This document shows, in pieces, positions 11,995-24,225 of a DNA stretch of 64,000 nucleotides. A program made the position numbers and the translations under genes. Numbering within the stretch: the first letter of the stretch is position 1; the number at the start of each line of letters is the position of its first letter. The DNA is from Phanerochaete sordida (Eukaryota > Basidiomycota > Agaricomycetes > Polyporales > Phanerochaetaceae): assembly GCA_019973155.2 (NCBI GenBank), contig BPQB01000055.1, positions 62,001 through 126,000 of the forward strand, written 5' to 3'. Below the pieces are notes generated by a model. That model saw only the letters and a program-made list of their open reading frames with translations, had not been told where the DNA came from and ran no database searches.

Positions 11995-12576
11995 CGCTGT
12001 TCGCTGAGACTAGGCGTATGAAGCTGGCTACCACGTACCTCAATCAAGAAGGGAAGCGAAACAGATATGCAACACAAAGGCTATAGACGCATTGTGTGGA
12101 TTATCGCGACGTCGTGATAGTGGAATTGAAATCGGGCTGCGTGCCAGAGAGTCCGACCGCAGCGGCAGTGTCTCCGAGCGACAGCCACTACAAGAGATCC
12201 GATGATGTATATAGCATCGCGACTTTGTGCTGGTCGCTTGCAATGGACGTTTAAGGCCGCTACCCGCACTCCTTTGTTCGTGCACCCTGAGTCAAAGGAC
12301 GAATACTAGCAAGGCTGAGTTGGAAGCACGGACATGTCTGCTCTGATTACGCACCGTGCTAAAACTGAGTCCACGCAGGGCACGACGAACATGAAGAAGT
12401 GTAAGAAAAAGGGTAACCTAGTATACGGCGACACAACAGCGGTGTATACTAACAGCGTACTAAAATGGCACCATACTATTAGCCAATCAGGTAAAATGAT
12501 CGAATCGTGGATTATATCGGGTGTCCACGCGCGGCAGGAATACTGTACGAGATAAACTTGGCTTCATAGTGGAGTT

Positions 12577-14371
12577 TCAAGTGCCCTGACTAAGAGCAAT
12601 TAGGCTATCAGCTGCAATTTTCTCATCTGCCGTTGGGACATACGCTGCTGCGAGGTCACCAGCTGGCACCGAATGACTGCTGACAGTCATTGAGCGATCC
12701 CAGGTCGACATCGGGTATACATCAGAAGGTTCGAGATATTGCTCTCGAGAGTTCCTTGCTTCGAGAGGTGCAGTAGTACTTGGGGGCTGCGGCGTACAAT
12801 CTTCGGGAAGGGATGAAGCTTGGAGGCTTGAATCATAGGGCAAGGAGAACTCGTGGCTTGGGGTCACGTAATATTCTCCGGGATCGAAAGAAAAGTCAAA
12901 ACTGGGGAATGTGTGCAAAGGGATAACATCTTGCACGTAGTCATATGGCAGTAGAGGTTGTTGCAACGTAGGGGGACAATGTTCAAGTAGCCACTGGGTA
13001 TCCGGCTGACGTGGAGTTGGATGATCTACAGCTTCATCTATGTACGTGCACAGACTCGGAGGCGACGTGGACGAGGCCGGTATTGGGCTCAGAGGAGACC
13101 TCGATGAGAACATTTGTGCCATGGGGGAAGACGTATACGTCTGGAAGGGTAAAACGGACGTATTTGAAGGTAGATTTTGGACAGTGGAACAGCTTGCAAG
13201 ATCGAGCTCTTGAACCGTGTGGGAGAAAGAGTCGTCGATGACCCCATGACGTTGCGGGTCTACGCGCGGCATAATGGGCAAAGTCGAATGCATGGACAGT
13301 GGAGATGACAGCGAAGATGCTTCACCGCCCGTGCTAATGACGTCAGCTGTATAATCGGATGTCAGGGTAGAGTGTGTGTCATGAGACGTTGGGAAGGCAG
13401 CGGTTGCGTCACAAGCACGAGAGGAAGTAGGCGACAAATAGGACGGGATTGAGTACAGCGGCTCTGGCGAGGAAAAATTGGATACGGCGGGTGCACCCGC
13501 ACAGATCTTGGTTATGTCGTCTACTACGGTCGCTTTGTTGATCATAGACAATTCTCCTTGATAACCGGTCTTGCGTTGAGCCAATGTGGGCATGTCTTCT
13601 TCGGTGCGTGGCTGGAAAGGATCTATAATCATCTGCGCATCAGACGATAGGAGATCCACCAGATCTTCTGCACCACTCGAGAGGATATGCATGTTGTCCC
13701 CACAACCAAAAAATCCCCATCCATCCTCCACTACACCGTCCCAGGGCTCAATCCAGACTTCTTTATCGTGAGCGCGTACCAAGCTTCTCCTCGAATTTAG
13801 ATACCCCTGAGGAGATGAAGGTTGCGTTGTCGCGCGCCTAGCCTTGCGTGGATATTTCACCGCACTCCGATAACCGTCGTCATGCGGAATTGTAGCGGAC
13901 GCATATCCTGTTACGCCTTCTGTCACGAGTTTCCCCTCGCCTTCTTTTTCGCGCGGGCAGCATGGGGACCCATTCTTCTGAGCGGTATCGAAGCTGACGG
14001 TGTGTGTATGTCAGAAATATATAACAATGAAGCCCAAGTACGAGATCAATACTGACTGTGACGTAGAATGATATTCTCTTTGGCTTCTGGAGGCGAATCT
14101 GCGAGAGCATCCTTCCATATTGCATGGAAAAGGTCGGCTGTAAGCAGAGAATGAGGTCCGAACCAAAGCAAACTTATCAAGCGACCTACAAGTGTACGGG
14201 TAAGTGGACATAATAATGGCGCCTGAGCTCTGCCTCTGCAAAGTCAACACTGCCACAGCAAGCCGGACATATAATTTCCTGGATCGGTTTAGGCTTTTTA
14301 GCCCGGCGATAGGCTCGTGCTTTGCTAATGTTGATCTTGGACCACAGAGCCGCCGCACGAAATCTGAACAT
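12577..14371 (-). CDS. C2H2 zinc-finger protein, probable transcription factor
   Basis: Three exons, 14371-14190, 14137-14057 and 13993-12577, separated by introns of 52 nt (donor gtaggt) and 63 nt (donor gtcagt, branch ctgac, acceptor gtcag); phases agree. The 559-aa product has two tandem fingers near its N-terminus. Finger 1 is C35-x2-C38 with H52-x3-H56. Finger 2 is C66-x4-C71-x12-H84-x3-H88, and its last His exists only after splicing, which supports the model. About 450 residues of Ser/Pro/Thr-rich, low-complexity sequence follow, of the kind seen in fungal activation regions. Nuclear DNA binding is inferred. ATG 14371 is the first usable start in frame, but an upstream exon is possible: a minus-strand open frame at 14583-14804 was not linked. 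Target genes cannot be deduced. Confidence 0.8.
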
Positions 14372-15495
14372 ATTTCGATAGCGCCCAAATTCTGGGATAT
14401 CTGGTACTCGATCATATGGTATAACAAGGGTGACCGGGCTGCCATCGCATTAGCGGATGGAATTCTCTGGCGTTATGGCTTCACTCACGGCTGAGGCTTT
14501 TTTGGAGTCAAGCCGGGAACGTTTTCTCTCAGTAGCGGAGGGTAATCCGGTGCCTGCGTATCAAATCAGGTTCCGCGACAGGTTATGCCCATGACGAAAA
14601 GCTGACCAGGTGGGGCCTACTATCAGGGACGGCTATACCATTTGTGCCAGTCCTGTCTGCATCACGCAGCTGCTCTGGCTGCTGAGCATCGTCACGGCTT
14701 CTAGTGTGCATATTTTCAGCGTCTGTAAAGGTCTGAGTGGAAGTTGTGTTGAGATTCTGGGAGGACGGACGTGTGGAGTATCGGATGGGAGAGTAGATGC
14801 ACACCAGACGAATCGCTTCGTTATGTATTCAATCCAGGATTTCAGGATGACTCGGCATGAGTCATATCGAGTAAATTTGACACGGGTTATAGTTGTACAG
14901 ATACAAACACTGTCCGATCGAACGAAAAGAAGAAGAAAAGCAGAGTATGCAGCGTGTTCAAATGACATATGAAGAGTCACCGAGGCTGTAACTCGTCCTC
15001 CCCTATCAGACTAGGAGTGTAAAAGCGTTGCAGGACGCGGCGAGACTTTTCTAAGCTTGGTGTGAATATCAGGGAATGCACAAGATCGGGTACACATCGA
15101 ATAGGGACGCCGAGTCATTGTTCAGGGAAAAGGAATCACTATCGCAAAATCCAGGCCAATGGTTCAGTCATGACTCCACAAAGTCGTTGATTACACAACA
15201 GCTTATGGTGTACCTGGCGGAGATGGGTAACAGACAGGTCAGGGAATACAAAACTCCTAAATGGCGTTGACTAATCGTGACAACCACTAGATACAGTACT
15301 GAGTCATGCTGTACGATCACCGTAAAAATATTGAAGAAACCAGCTACAACGGAGCAGGCCTATTCCTCTACGCGCTTTGGCGGCTCATGGATGACACCCC
15401 GGTCAGAACGAGCACCTTACGCCGTTATCGATTTTCCTTCACCCTGGCCAACACTGACTCGATGTGTCACGGCGAAGCTATAAATCGCCAGAGCA

Positions 15496-15503
15496 TATAA
15501 AAG
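15496..15503 (+). promoter_or_regulatory. TATA box of the 15576 gene
   Basis: TATAAAAG lies 80 bp before ATG 15576, a normal distance for a fungal TATA promoter with a short 5' UTR. Confidence 0.6.
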
Positions 15504-15575
15504 TAACGAGAAGGTATATTCCGGCCATCATCGAAACAGGACTTCGTACCTTCTCTCTCTTCCTCGCATCTAGTA

Positions 15576-16784
15576 ATGTCAGCTATATCTGTGCCAAGTA
15601 GTGTCCGTATCAAGGCGCTTGATACGGTGGATGCCAATAGCATCGCAGAGTTGTCGCGGTACGTGCTACTAAAATTGGTTCGTGCCTCTGGGCTCATTGC
15701 AATAATCAGGCTCAGTGCTGAAGCTAGAAAGGACTATGTCTGCAACTGGCCGTTGCTCAAGCTTGTCGGCCTTGCAATTACATCTGATGAATGGGAAGAA
15801 ACAGTTCAAGACGTGCTCGAGCGTCGAACCAGAAGCCTCCTCGGCGAAGTTACACCCAAGGTGGACGTTCTGCTCGAAGGCATGCGCATGCATGACGCTG
15901 TTCTATCGGGTAGTCGTTGTCTTGCATTTCTCGACCATGAATGCCAATTCATCCCTTCGGATTGGGATTGGTATGTGGCGGACTGCGGATACGAGCCTTT
16001 CGTATCGTTGCTCATCGAAAAGCTTGGGTACAAACTTATCAAGTCATCGCGCGGGTATGGTGCCTACACGAACCGCATGTTTGATACTTCCCCAGATGCT
16101 TCAAATCCTCTAGGCCTCCCACGCTCCCCATCTCCTATCTCTCCCCCTTCCTCTCCCCCTTCCTCTTTTTCTCCTCTTCCGTCTTCTTGTATAGAGACGT
16201 TCATCACAGACCCCCTCATTTCTCCTGCTGAAACAAAAGCCTACGATGTCCCTCGGTCGCTCCGCGGCTCCCCAAGCACCGGTCTCGTTCATCTTTCCCG
16301 CTTATGCAACGAGCAAGGGCAGGTCCTTGATGTAATATGCAGCAGTGTCTCAAGCCCTCTTCTTCCCATCTCTCTCTTTCACTCTACCCTTCTACAAAAT
16401 TTCATCAGCCACGAGGGGCTTTCTATCGCCTATCCCGACCTGTTCTTCTCCCGTATCGGCCTCAAATCTGCACGTTCACTCACGGAGAACGACCTGAGAT
16501 CGCTAGAAAAATACGAGGACCGTGGGTACGAAATTATTGGGAAGCTACCCTCTGAGTTGCGGCTACTGTACTCTACGTACGGGTACTGCAGCCGAGCGGT
16601 GCGGGACTTCAGTGACAAATTCTCTCTCGTCGTCCCTTTCAAGACAATTCATCACTCCCGATTTGCTATGTATCCTACTGCGATTACCTGGCAGCGTGGA
16701 GGGGCTGGATGTGGCGATAGCACATGCCCAAGCTGGAGTCACGCTTCCGTCCTTGCGACACTACGTATTTCGCCTGGCTACTAG
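15576..16784 (+). CDS. Lineage-specific protein with nucleotidyltransferase-like GS...DxD motif (copy 1)
   Basis: Intronless 402-aa frame with a TATA box 80 bp upstream. Residues about 105-165 read LSGSRCLAFLD, a short spacer, then PSDWDWYV. The GS pair (G112-S113) followed about 16 residues later by D129-x-D131 in a beta-strand context resembles the start of the nucleotidyltransferase fold. A Pro/Ser-rich low-complexity linker (about residues 185-205) separates it from a C-terminal half holding RGYEI, YGYCSRAVRDFSDKFSL and a Cys/His cluster, GCGDSTCPSWSHA. The gene at 18041-18979 (minus) is a diverged paralogue sharing all these points, so they are under selection. No enzyme activity is shown; the NTase reading is my inference, and a third catalytic carboxylate was not identified. 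Both genes converge on a gene-free 1.2 kb. Confidence 0.7.
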   Translation: MSAISVPSSVRIKALDTVDANSIAELSRYVLLKLVRASGLIAIIRLSAEARKDYVCNWPLLKLVGLAITSDEWEETVQDVLERRTRSLLGEVTPKVDVLLEGMRMHDAVLSGSRCLAFLDHECQFIPSDWDWYVADCGYEPFVSLLIEKLGYKLIKSSRGYGAYTNRMFDTSPDASNPLGLPRSPSPISPPSSPPSSFSPLPSSCIETFITDPLISPAETKAYDVPRSLRGSPSTGLVHLSRLCNEQGQVLDVICSSVSSPLLPISLFHSTLLQNFISHEGLSIAYPDLFFSRIGLKSARSLTENDLRSLEKYEDRGYEIIGKLPSELRLLYSTYGYCSRAVRDFSDKFSLVVPFKTIHHSRFAMYPTAITWQRGGAGCGDSTCPSWSHASVLATLRISPGY

Positions 16785-18040
16785 ATCGCTGTTGCTTTTC
16801 CGCCTTTTATAGTACCACCATGCTCTTCTTCCATTTCCATAGCGAGGCTTGGGTCCTGCTGACCTTCCCCATGAATCAATACGAGTTCCTTCTGATTATC
16901 AATACACGTTGAAAGGCTTGTTATGACTTCCTCTTTCGAGTGCTCGGTTTGATATAGTTCTGCTGCTATGCGAGCGGGATTCAAGTTTAGGGAAATCAGG
17001 TCAGGCGTTCAGTCCGAACCTGAAGCCGGTTGAAGCACAGCAGCAATACCCGCAATTGTTGTAAATTGTGCGCATGCATACGTATTTACGTGGATCTACA
17101 CCGGAAGAAGCTGCTGATAGTCTGACTCTCTGACCTTGATCCACTACTCGAAGCTTGATGCTGAATACAGATCGTCTACGCTATATGTACAGATAATCCA
17201 GGCTCAACTAGTGGTGAGATAAGTGATGCCGCAAAATTACCGCAATTTATCGACAGACAGTGAAGCTGGATGAAATTTGAAGGGTGGCGGGAGCCCGCTA
17301 GTCCTGACGCGTACGCGCGGGCGTTCGAAGACGTCACGCATGCACTTGAACGCGGCGTTCGCATGCACGGTGCATTAGTGACGTACACGCGCCTTTAAGC
17401 CACTGTATGAGGCACGGCGCACAGTGCCATCACGTACAGTTCGCCATGCGCAGGCCACAATGAGTCGGCATACACGGTCAGTGCGGGTCAGCGTCACTTT
17501 TGTTCCGTATAAGAGACTTGCGAGTCATACCGAGCGCGAGGAAGTGCTCGCTTGTGACGCGCGTAGCTTGTCTGCAATGCGCCGCGGCGTCGGGGTTTTC
17601 GACCCAGCGATCATCGGACTACGATGACGCGCGCAGAATCGACGATGTCGCAGCACGTACGCACGGCGACACTCTCAGCGATCTCGTCTCGCACGGGATG
17701 CAATAGCGACTGCGCGCCTGCGCGCCGCGACGATGTACTTGATCCGAGGCGCGCACTGGATCACCGAGTCCTGTGACGGCACTATGATGGGACGTCGAAG
17801 AACCGTTGGGCTGAGGCTGACAACTTGACCAACAAACTCTGTACATCCAACACCGATGCAGAAGAACGTGTACGAGAATGCCGCAATTAATGCTGATAAT
17901 ATCAAAGAAGCTCTACATAGTCATATGCAAACTACTGCCTAACTACGAAGACAACGCATGCGGATGCAGGGATATCATATGGGGCATACGAATGAGAGTA
18001 GATGATGATTAGAAGATTCGCGACGGAAGATGGTGGCATA
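16785..18040. other. Intergenic, between convergent paralogues
   Basis: About 1.25 kb with only short unrelated open frames. It should contain the 3' ends of both neighbouring genes. No repeat or RNA gene was recognised. Confidence 0.5.
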
Positions 18041-18979
18041 TTATAAGGGTAAGAAGCAATCGCCTATATGAGCGACGTGAACAGAGTGATGAATGTACCT
18101 ATTGCAATGATCGTTTTGACAAGGCTCGCCACCTAGGACCCACACTGCGGTTAAGCGATCCTCCTCCTCTATACTCTCCACGGGTTTCTGGTCGCCGAAC
18201 CGTAGAAACAATGAGCTCTTGTCGCAGAAGCGACGAACAGCCTTTGGACAGTATCCATGCGGTACGCAGACCGACTGGAATATATCCGTCCAGTACTCGA
18301 TAGAAGAATGGAAGATTTCGTATCCTCGTTCCCGGTATATCTCTACCTCGCTTTGAGCATAGGGCACCTGGTCCACGACGCAGGCTCGGTCGTCGTACGA
18401 CCAGGGATATGATATGTTGAGAGCGTCGGCGGAGATGTAGGTGAACAGGAGAGTGTTCACGTTGGCGGCCACAAACGTGAGGGGAGTGATCGTAGCACTG
18501 CGAAATACGTCGAAGATGGTAGAGTTGATATCGATTCGACAACGCTCGAGAGCGCCATGTTCGACGAGCAACGCTCTTTCGTCAGAGCGGCTGTCTGCGC
18601 CTTCTGGGTTATCTAGGTCTTCTTCGATTGCAAGACGATCTATGACTTTGCCGTTTAGTTTCGTGAGAAGGAAGGTACAGAATTGTTCGAAGCCTTGGGA
18701 CGACGAAACGAAGTCGATGTCGTTGGGCTTCCATGTGGTAGTGGGATTGAGTAAGGGAAAACATGCGCTACCTATCATCACCGTCAACGTCGAGCGCATG
18801 ACGGCTCTGAAGGCAGGAACGTCGTCGGTGTACGGATGTAGGAAACCTTCCAGCCTTTCTTTAAAGACAAGGCGGGAAAGCTTTGCCCCTCTGAGCGACT
18901 GAAGCTGGAGGCCGAACAGAGTGACGATGTCCCAAGAGCGAGCACACGCAACCTGCTCGCTCTGGGTCCTGCTATACAA
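18041..18979 (-). CDS. Lineage-specific protein with nucleotidyltransferase-like GS...DxD motif (copy 2)
   Basis: A paralogue of the 15576 gene on the opposite strand. Shared features in order: MIGSACFPLLN then KPNDIDFVSS (GS followed by DxD); RGYEI; HGYCPKAVRRFCDKSSL; and a C-terminal Cys/His cluster, CQNDHCNRYIHHSVH. It lacks the Pro/Ser-rich linker of copy 1 and is about 90 residues shorter. The frame is open to 18979 but starts there without ATG, so the first coding exon is upstream; a donor-like gtaagt near 19000 (minus strand) is compatible with a short intron. I give the open exon only. Function is unknown; a nucleotidyltransferase-like fold is inferred from the motif conserved between the two copies. 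Confidence 0.65.
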   Translation of the reverse strand: MYSRTQSEQVACARSWDIVTLFGLQLQSLRGAKLSRLVFKERLEGFLHPYTDDVPAFRAVMRSTLTVMIGSACFPLLNPTTTWKPNDIDFVSSSQGFEQFCTFLLTKLNGKVIDRLAIEEDLDNPEGADSRSDERALLVEHGALERCRIDINSTIFDVFRSATITPLTFVAANVNTLLFTYISADALNISYPWSYDDRACVVDQVPYAQSEVEIYRERGYEIFHSSIEYWTDIFQSVCVPHGYCPKAVRRFCDKSSLFLRFGDQKPVESIEEEDRLTAVWVLGGEPCQNDHCNRYIHHSVHVAHIGDCFLPL

Positions 18980-19167
18980 CTACTTCAGTACATGACTTAC
19001 GATTGAATAGGAGACACATACTTCCAAAACCCGTGGATTCCGTTGGTAGTGGTACGCAAGCGAACCGCCGATGAATGTGTAAGACTTCCGCTGATCTGAG
19101 GAGGCATGTTGTGCAGGTGAAGGACGTGCCCGCGGTTCAGATACAAGAGCAGAGGACGCAGGTGTAT

Positions 19168-20296
19168 TTATTGTGACTTCGATAAGCGTACAAGTCGCTC
19201 TAGCTGAAAATAATTTTCTAGATCATCCGGTGCAGGGGTCCTACGATGACTGAACTCAACCAATACGACATCGTTCTGCCGGAGGCAGGTATGGTCCATC
19301 GGGCGATCAAATAATGCGGTGTTGTGGACGTGTAACGGCCGCTCAAACACTGGAAAAGGTCTACTGTGACTCTGTCTAGGAATCACTAGCACAGGGACCG
19401 GACGGGGGACCGGTTCTATAGCCGAGTCAGTAAACAAATACAGGAACAGTTCTATGTGACTCACTCGTGTTGCTCAGGACAAAATCCACCTTCAGGAGCC
19501 GAGTGGCGTGATAATAATCTACGGACCGCAACGGTGTAACACGCAGTATGCCATACCCTGAATCTGACTCGGAGATAGAAGACGGAATCCACTGATCTGG
19601 CTGTGAATTGTATGTACCGACTAGCGTGAGTCGTATAGTGTTTCCTTTGCACTGCTTGACGAAGCCCCAGTCCGCAGCTGGCCACCAGAAGGAATTTGAA
19701 GGATGAAGAGAGATAGGATGCACGTGTTGGCCCGGGTTCGTGTTCACCATATGCTTGTTCAGATTTTCCACCAAAAACTCCGGCATGTCGTCCAGTTTGA
19801 TATCCGGCATCTGTAAGGGGTCGAGATGATCAGAAAGCATTTGGCATAGATTCAACGGTCCTACCCCGAGTACCGAGCTAGATAGCGATGTACTGCTGCG
19901 TATTGGCCTTCGCGAACCTTTTATAAACAGATACAAGTCACGAACAGTCATTGGAAGAACGACATCCCGCACTTTTTACACAGGTCGGTATTCGGAACAG
20001 CTATCTTCCCAGGTATCAGTTGCAGATTGCGGCGGGATGACTGGGGCTAACCAGGCATCGATGTCCGCTGCGCCAATCTGCTATTCAATGGCCTGGGTGC
20101 AGATCTCGGAACCGATGGACACAATTACAATGCAGTGGTCGGGACTTACAAAGATGCGCCGATAGATATCAGAGATGGCGTAGTGTGTTGCGCAGGACAG
20201 ATGGGGAGGAATAGCAGCGGTTGGGCCCGCCACATCGCTGCGCTGAAGGCATTTGTTCTTTCTTTCCATTGAGTTGAAATCTCTCAGACGCGTCAA
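19168..20296 (-). CDS. Unrecognised family (GD-V-VE signature), copy A
   Basis: A multi-exon gene whose last intron is clear: 19464-19416 on the minus strand (donor gtgagt, branch ctgac, acceptor tatag), joining LSNT to KPVPRPVPVLV. The last exon ends CLRQNDVVLVEFSHRR, then YFQLERLVRLSKSQ. Upstream parts are open frames at 19972-19427 and about 20296-20081, but their junctions are not resolved and 19972 begins with GTG, not ATG. The terminal signature, a (G/N)D(I/V)V-V-E strand followed 20-30 residues later by F-L-V-L, recurs in the genes at 21638-22700 (minus) and 24226-25333 (plus), so the three form a local family. I do not recognise the function; the signature looks like two beta strands of a small barrel. 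Confidence 0.5.
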
Positions 20297-21637
20297 CAGG
20301 ACTCATACCGGCTGATATCAGGAACGCTCATACATTTTATGGCAGACGTAATGCCATTTCATTCGTCTGACTCGCTCACGCGGGTTCGATAGTCAAAGTT
20401 TAACGTCTCAGCGCCACTTATTCACGCGTCATCGCCACCACGCTCACACCACGCGCGGGGACACCACCGGGTTAACAATTTCTACGACACGCCCTTAGTG
20501 TCTTGATCTGTCTGTGTGCACGGTCGTTACTGGGTTGGCTGATCTTATGGCGAGTTGTTCGCATATCTGCGCCGCCACTGCACGGTGTATCGCTCAGACT
20601 GTTCTCCCGTTGCGCGCACAGTCATACCCGCCCAAAACCAACCCTATGACGTGGCACGCGTACCCTGTAGTCTTTATGCGCGCCACCAGCGCCGGACCAA
20701 CCGATTCTGCGGTGCGTCATTCGTGTCTTATCGCCGCTCGCGCTCGGCCACCCTCAACGCGGCAGCCACAGACGGGTATACGAGTTTCACGTCATTTTTC
20801 GTTGCCACGCTGACGAGCTACTCACGCTCCGCCCTCATGTGCGTACCAATACATCACCAGGCGCGTAGTTCAGCTGTACACCTATCCAGCAGGTCACGGG
20901 CTTGAAACAGTCCGCCAAGCATTCTGCGGGCGGATGGCAGAGTCCGACACGACGACGGCTCCAGAACGGAGTCTACACGCAGTCTGCCGATTTCCCGCGT
21001 GACGAGAGAGGTAAGTGCAACTTTCAGGCTACGTCTATCGATCGCTGCTGTGTTTTTCTACGCGACTTCGATAGCATGTGAAGACGCTTCCCGGGCTCAA
21101 GGGGAGAGATGTCCGAGGTCCGCGACGGTGCACCACGTGTACCGCTAAACTCTTTACCTGGAGCGATGTGTGTGCGCTAGATAGCCTACATCGCTCTGTA
21201 TCTAATGGACTGCGTACAGGCTCTCTCAGATCAGCGCGCCGCGACCCAACAGTGTCGGAGCAGGTCAGAGCGTTTCAGGCAGCACAAACCACACCTCGCT
21301 ATCTTTGCGCGGCTCCCACGTGTAGCGTAAACCACTTCGATTTTCTGTCTTGCGCCACTCAATGACATGCTACAGGACGTAGAGCGATTCGAGTGTCCGC
21401 AGCGGCGTCCCATCCCGCGGCCATTAAAACAGGCTAACGAAAGTCTGTAAATCTAACTTGCAGACCCGGTCGAGATATCAGTCGGACATGCCAACGCTGT
21501 GTGTGAAGACATATGGCATAGCATTCAACGTAAGTCAAATCATACGATCGCGAGCATATAGAGAGACAGAAGTAGATAAAGAACAGCGCATAGTCATAGT
21601 AATATCAGCAAGCGTAACTTTTCAGGGCAGACATCAT
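20297..21637. other. Intergenic, GC-rich, no supportable gene
   Basis: About 1.3 kb between two members of the local family. It has short frames in all phases with no domain, and no termini or repeats that I could match elsewhere in the window. Confidence 0.5.
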
Positions 21638-22700
21638 CTAGATAGAAACCTCGAAGCTATGAGCCACTTCCGGCGGTTCGTGTTTGGACCCTTTGTACAG
21701 CAGGGTTACAGAATCCAGCCGAAAGTTAGTGACCCATCGAATCCATCCACGCCTGTTGGAAGTTGAGTTACCCGATTTATTTCCCTCTTCAGAGCTGTCC
21801 GTCTCTTTGGGAGTGAAACGGGTCACTTTCACTTCGACAAAGACGATGTCACCTGTAGCGAGCTCCGAAGCGGGATAGTTTCGCATCAACCGCTTGCTTT
21901 GAAACGCGTGGCGACCATCGTAAATTTCTCCAAATCGCGTCGCCGGGTTCTGTAAAGCGTCATACAGAATTTCGATTTACAGGACAAAAAGGTAAATTTA
22001 CCCCGTTGGACGACATAAACCTCGAGGCCCAAAAACCAGACTTGTTAGATAATCCACCTGTAGGCGATTATCAATCATCGTGACACAGCGAAGATATGTG
22101 TTTGCTACGAACCACGACGTGGGTTGCTCAACTCTTCCAAGATTCGACCAGCCGTGATATGGTCCGCATAGAGAAGCGGCGCGAAAGTGACTGACACTAC
22201 ATCTGGGAGCTTTTGGCCAGACTTCGCGACCAATCCGTTGTGTCCTAAGGCCGCTACACATGTGAATTTGCCGACCTGCTTTCCAATGAGGAGCTCATCG
22301 GTCCGTTCGAGTCCAGGGATGCCGTCGGTAGGGAAGTGCATGCGATGGATAGGAATCTCGCGAAAAGGGAACACTGCGGCTGCAGGATCTTGTAGGTCGC
22401 TGATAGCCTCAAATCGTTCGGCCATTGACTTCGTAAAGTATTCACGCGTTTTAGTCGTGATTGAGGTCTATGGGGGTGTATCGGATGATCAGGGTCCAGC
22501 CAGAGTATAGCCCAAACAGCGACGTACCTCGTTGGGGTCAGGGAGTCTGTCCTGCACTTCCTCATCTTCAACAGGGCTATTAGGCGGGTTGCGATCTTCG
22601 TCGTCGAGAATATCAGAGTCCGGAGCAGGGGTAAACACCGGCGCAGGGAGAGGAGTATCATCTCTGACAACATCATCGTGCGAGATGTTTTGAGAGTCGC
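21638..22700 (-). CDS. Unrecognised family (GD-V-VE signature), copy B
   Basis: Minus-strand gene with an acidic N-terminal exon (DDTPLPAPVFTPAPDSD, then VEDEEVQDRLPDPNE) ending about 22530. A 60-nt intron (donor gtacgt, acceptor atag) leads in phase 0 into the exon holding MAERFEAISDLQDP (22425 downward). A second intron begins near 22125. The final exon contains the run RHAFQSKRLMRNYPASEL, then ATGDIVFVEVKVTRF and WVTNFRLDSVTLLY, and stops at 21638. The terminal signature matches copies A and C. Ser- and Glu-rich residues fill the loop between the two signature strands. The first ATG is not resolved: the acidic exon is preceded in frame by a stop, so an earlier exon is expected. Function is not recognised. 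Confidence 0.5.
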
Positions 22701-22723
22701 TACAAGTCGTCAGCTAAGTCGGC

Positions 22724-23452
22724 ATGGCACTGAACAACAATCCATACTCCTCGGGTTCAGATAAGTCTGACGAATCGCTCTCCAGTATGACGCGTTTTTT
22801 TGCATTCGGCGACGCGATACTTGAGGTAGCGGCGCGCTTGAGCCCAGAACGTGTACCGTTTACCATTGCAAGAGATACTGCAGGTGGAGATGGCGAGGGG
22901 TATGTGGGATACTGGATAACAAGCCCTTCAACGAACTTGCCTCTTATACCATTTTTAATGTGGGCAAAATCTGTCGCCGATTTTGTTCTAGTCGATGTGG
23001 GAGCATATGGGAACGAGTCATGCGACAGGATTTACATTTTTACTGTACCTTTGTATCCGCAAATCTATCCCTGTCCAGTGCTCGATATCGTCCTTAGAGT
23101 ATTTGACAGCTTTACTCCGGGCCATTCATCGCACGAGTCACCGTCAGACATTGTCAGTGTCATAAACTATCACGTACCACGTGTATTACTGGTTACATGG
23201 CTGTGCAGGTGAGTGTTCAATGAGAATTACGTGTAGCTAAGTTTACGCGACAGCAGTTTTATCTATATCGCATATTTGCTCAGGTGTTCAGCAGTAGATG
23301 GCATCATGCCACAAGCAGTGAATATCACACCAGTCGATCCTAAAGCAGCACCTATAGCTAGCATGGGTCGCCCTCTGACAGACTTACCGCACAGATTAAG
23401 ACGACATAGTGATCCACAGCTGAGTAGGCCATGGCGTCGACAGGCACAATGA
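22724..23452 (+). CDS. Hypothetical protein, two exons
   Basis: Exons 22724-23208 and 23284-23452 with a 75-nt intron (donor gtgagt, acceptor ctcag) and matching phases give a 217-aa protein. Without splicing the frame stops three bases into the intron; exon 2 extends it by 56 codons, which supports the model. The N-terminus is Ser-rich (MALNNNPYSSGSDKSDESL). The middle is hydrophobic with likely strands (FVLVDVGAYG, RIYIFTVPLYPQIYP), and the C-terminus is basic (HRLRRHSDPQLSRPWRR). No domain was recognised. It is divergent from copy B, and the two starts are close (22700/22724), so they may share a promoter. Confidence 0.55.
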
Positions 23453-24225
23453 ACAAGCGAGAAAATATTTTCCAGCGGATTAGTTGAGGCAGTCCACCCT
23501 TTCTGCGTCGTACTTTGCGATACGGAATATAGTGAAGTGTTTGAAATACACAAGCGAGTCAAAGGTCTGGACCAGGCACGATAGGACACTAGCTCGTCGG
23601 ACAAACAGGGTACCGGTTGTACTCATTTGAAACGCAGAGAGATTAAAGTACCTGACTCGATAGTATAGAGTGCCGGATATGACTTGATCCACGACCAACC
23701 TCGAACCAGTCCGGGTCAGAAACATAGTATTCCCGTCGAATGCTGTCTGACCCGGAGACGCAATAACGATGTACACCAGGAGACCGTCGAAGCTGTAACC
23801 GGTACGTCAAAAATTGTAGTGTTAACGAATATGCATCGGTTCAGGTGCAGCACCGGGCCTCAGTAGCTCCACTGTAGAGTGCCAAACTGATCAAACGGGG
23901 GTAGAACTACGTTTATATGCGAGTCTTTACCCGCTGTGCTTGTGTTACAGTTGCGCTTTGCCTTGTGATAAGAATGACACAATGGAAAGGTACAAATCTA
24001 TGAATGTTCGAACTGCGCGCACATTTTATACTTCTTAGGGAGCGAATTTCACCGAAACGATCGCAGTGAAGACACGATCAGTCGCGACGGCGAAACGTAT
24101 CTCCGGTATTTCGATGCACGATACCAGAGTCACCTTCATTCAAGCGGCAAACGATTTCATTTGTCTGATATATAATAGATGTGATGTGTGTGTCCACACT
24201 ACTACGACGAACCCAACAGTTAGCT

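Noticed and set aside
23263..23776. Minus-strand frames as a membrane-protein gene
   Set aside because: They overlap the second exon of the plus-strand gene 22724-23452, whose splice phases agree.
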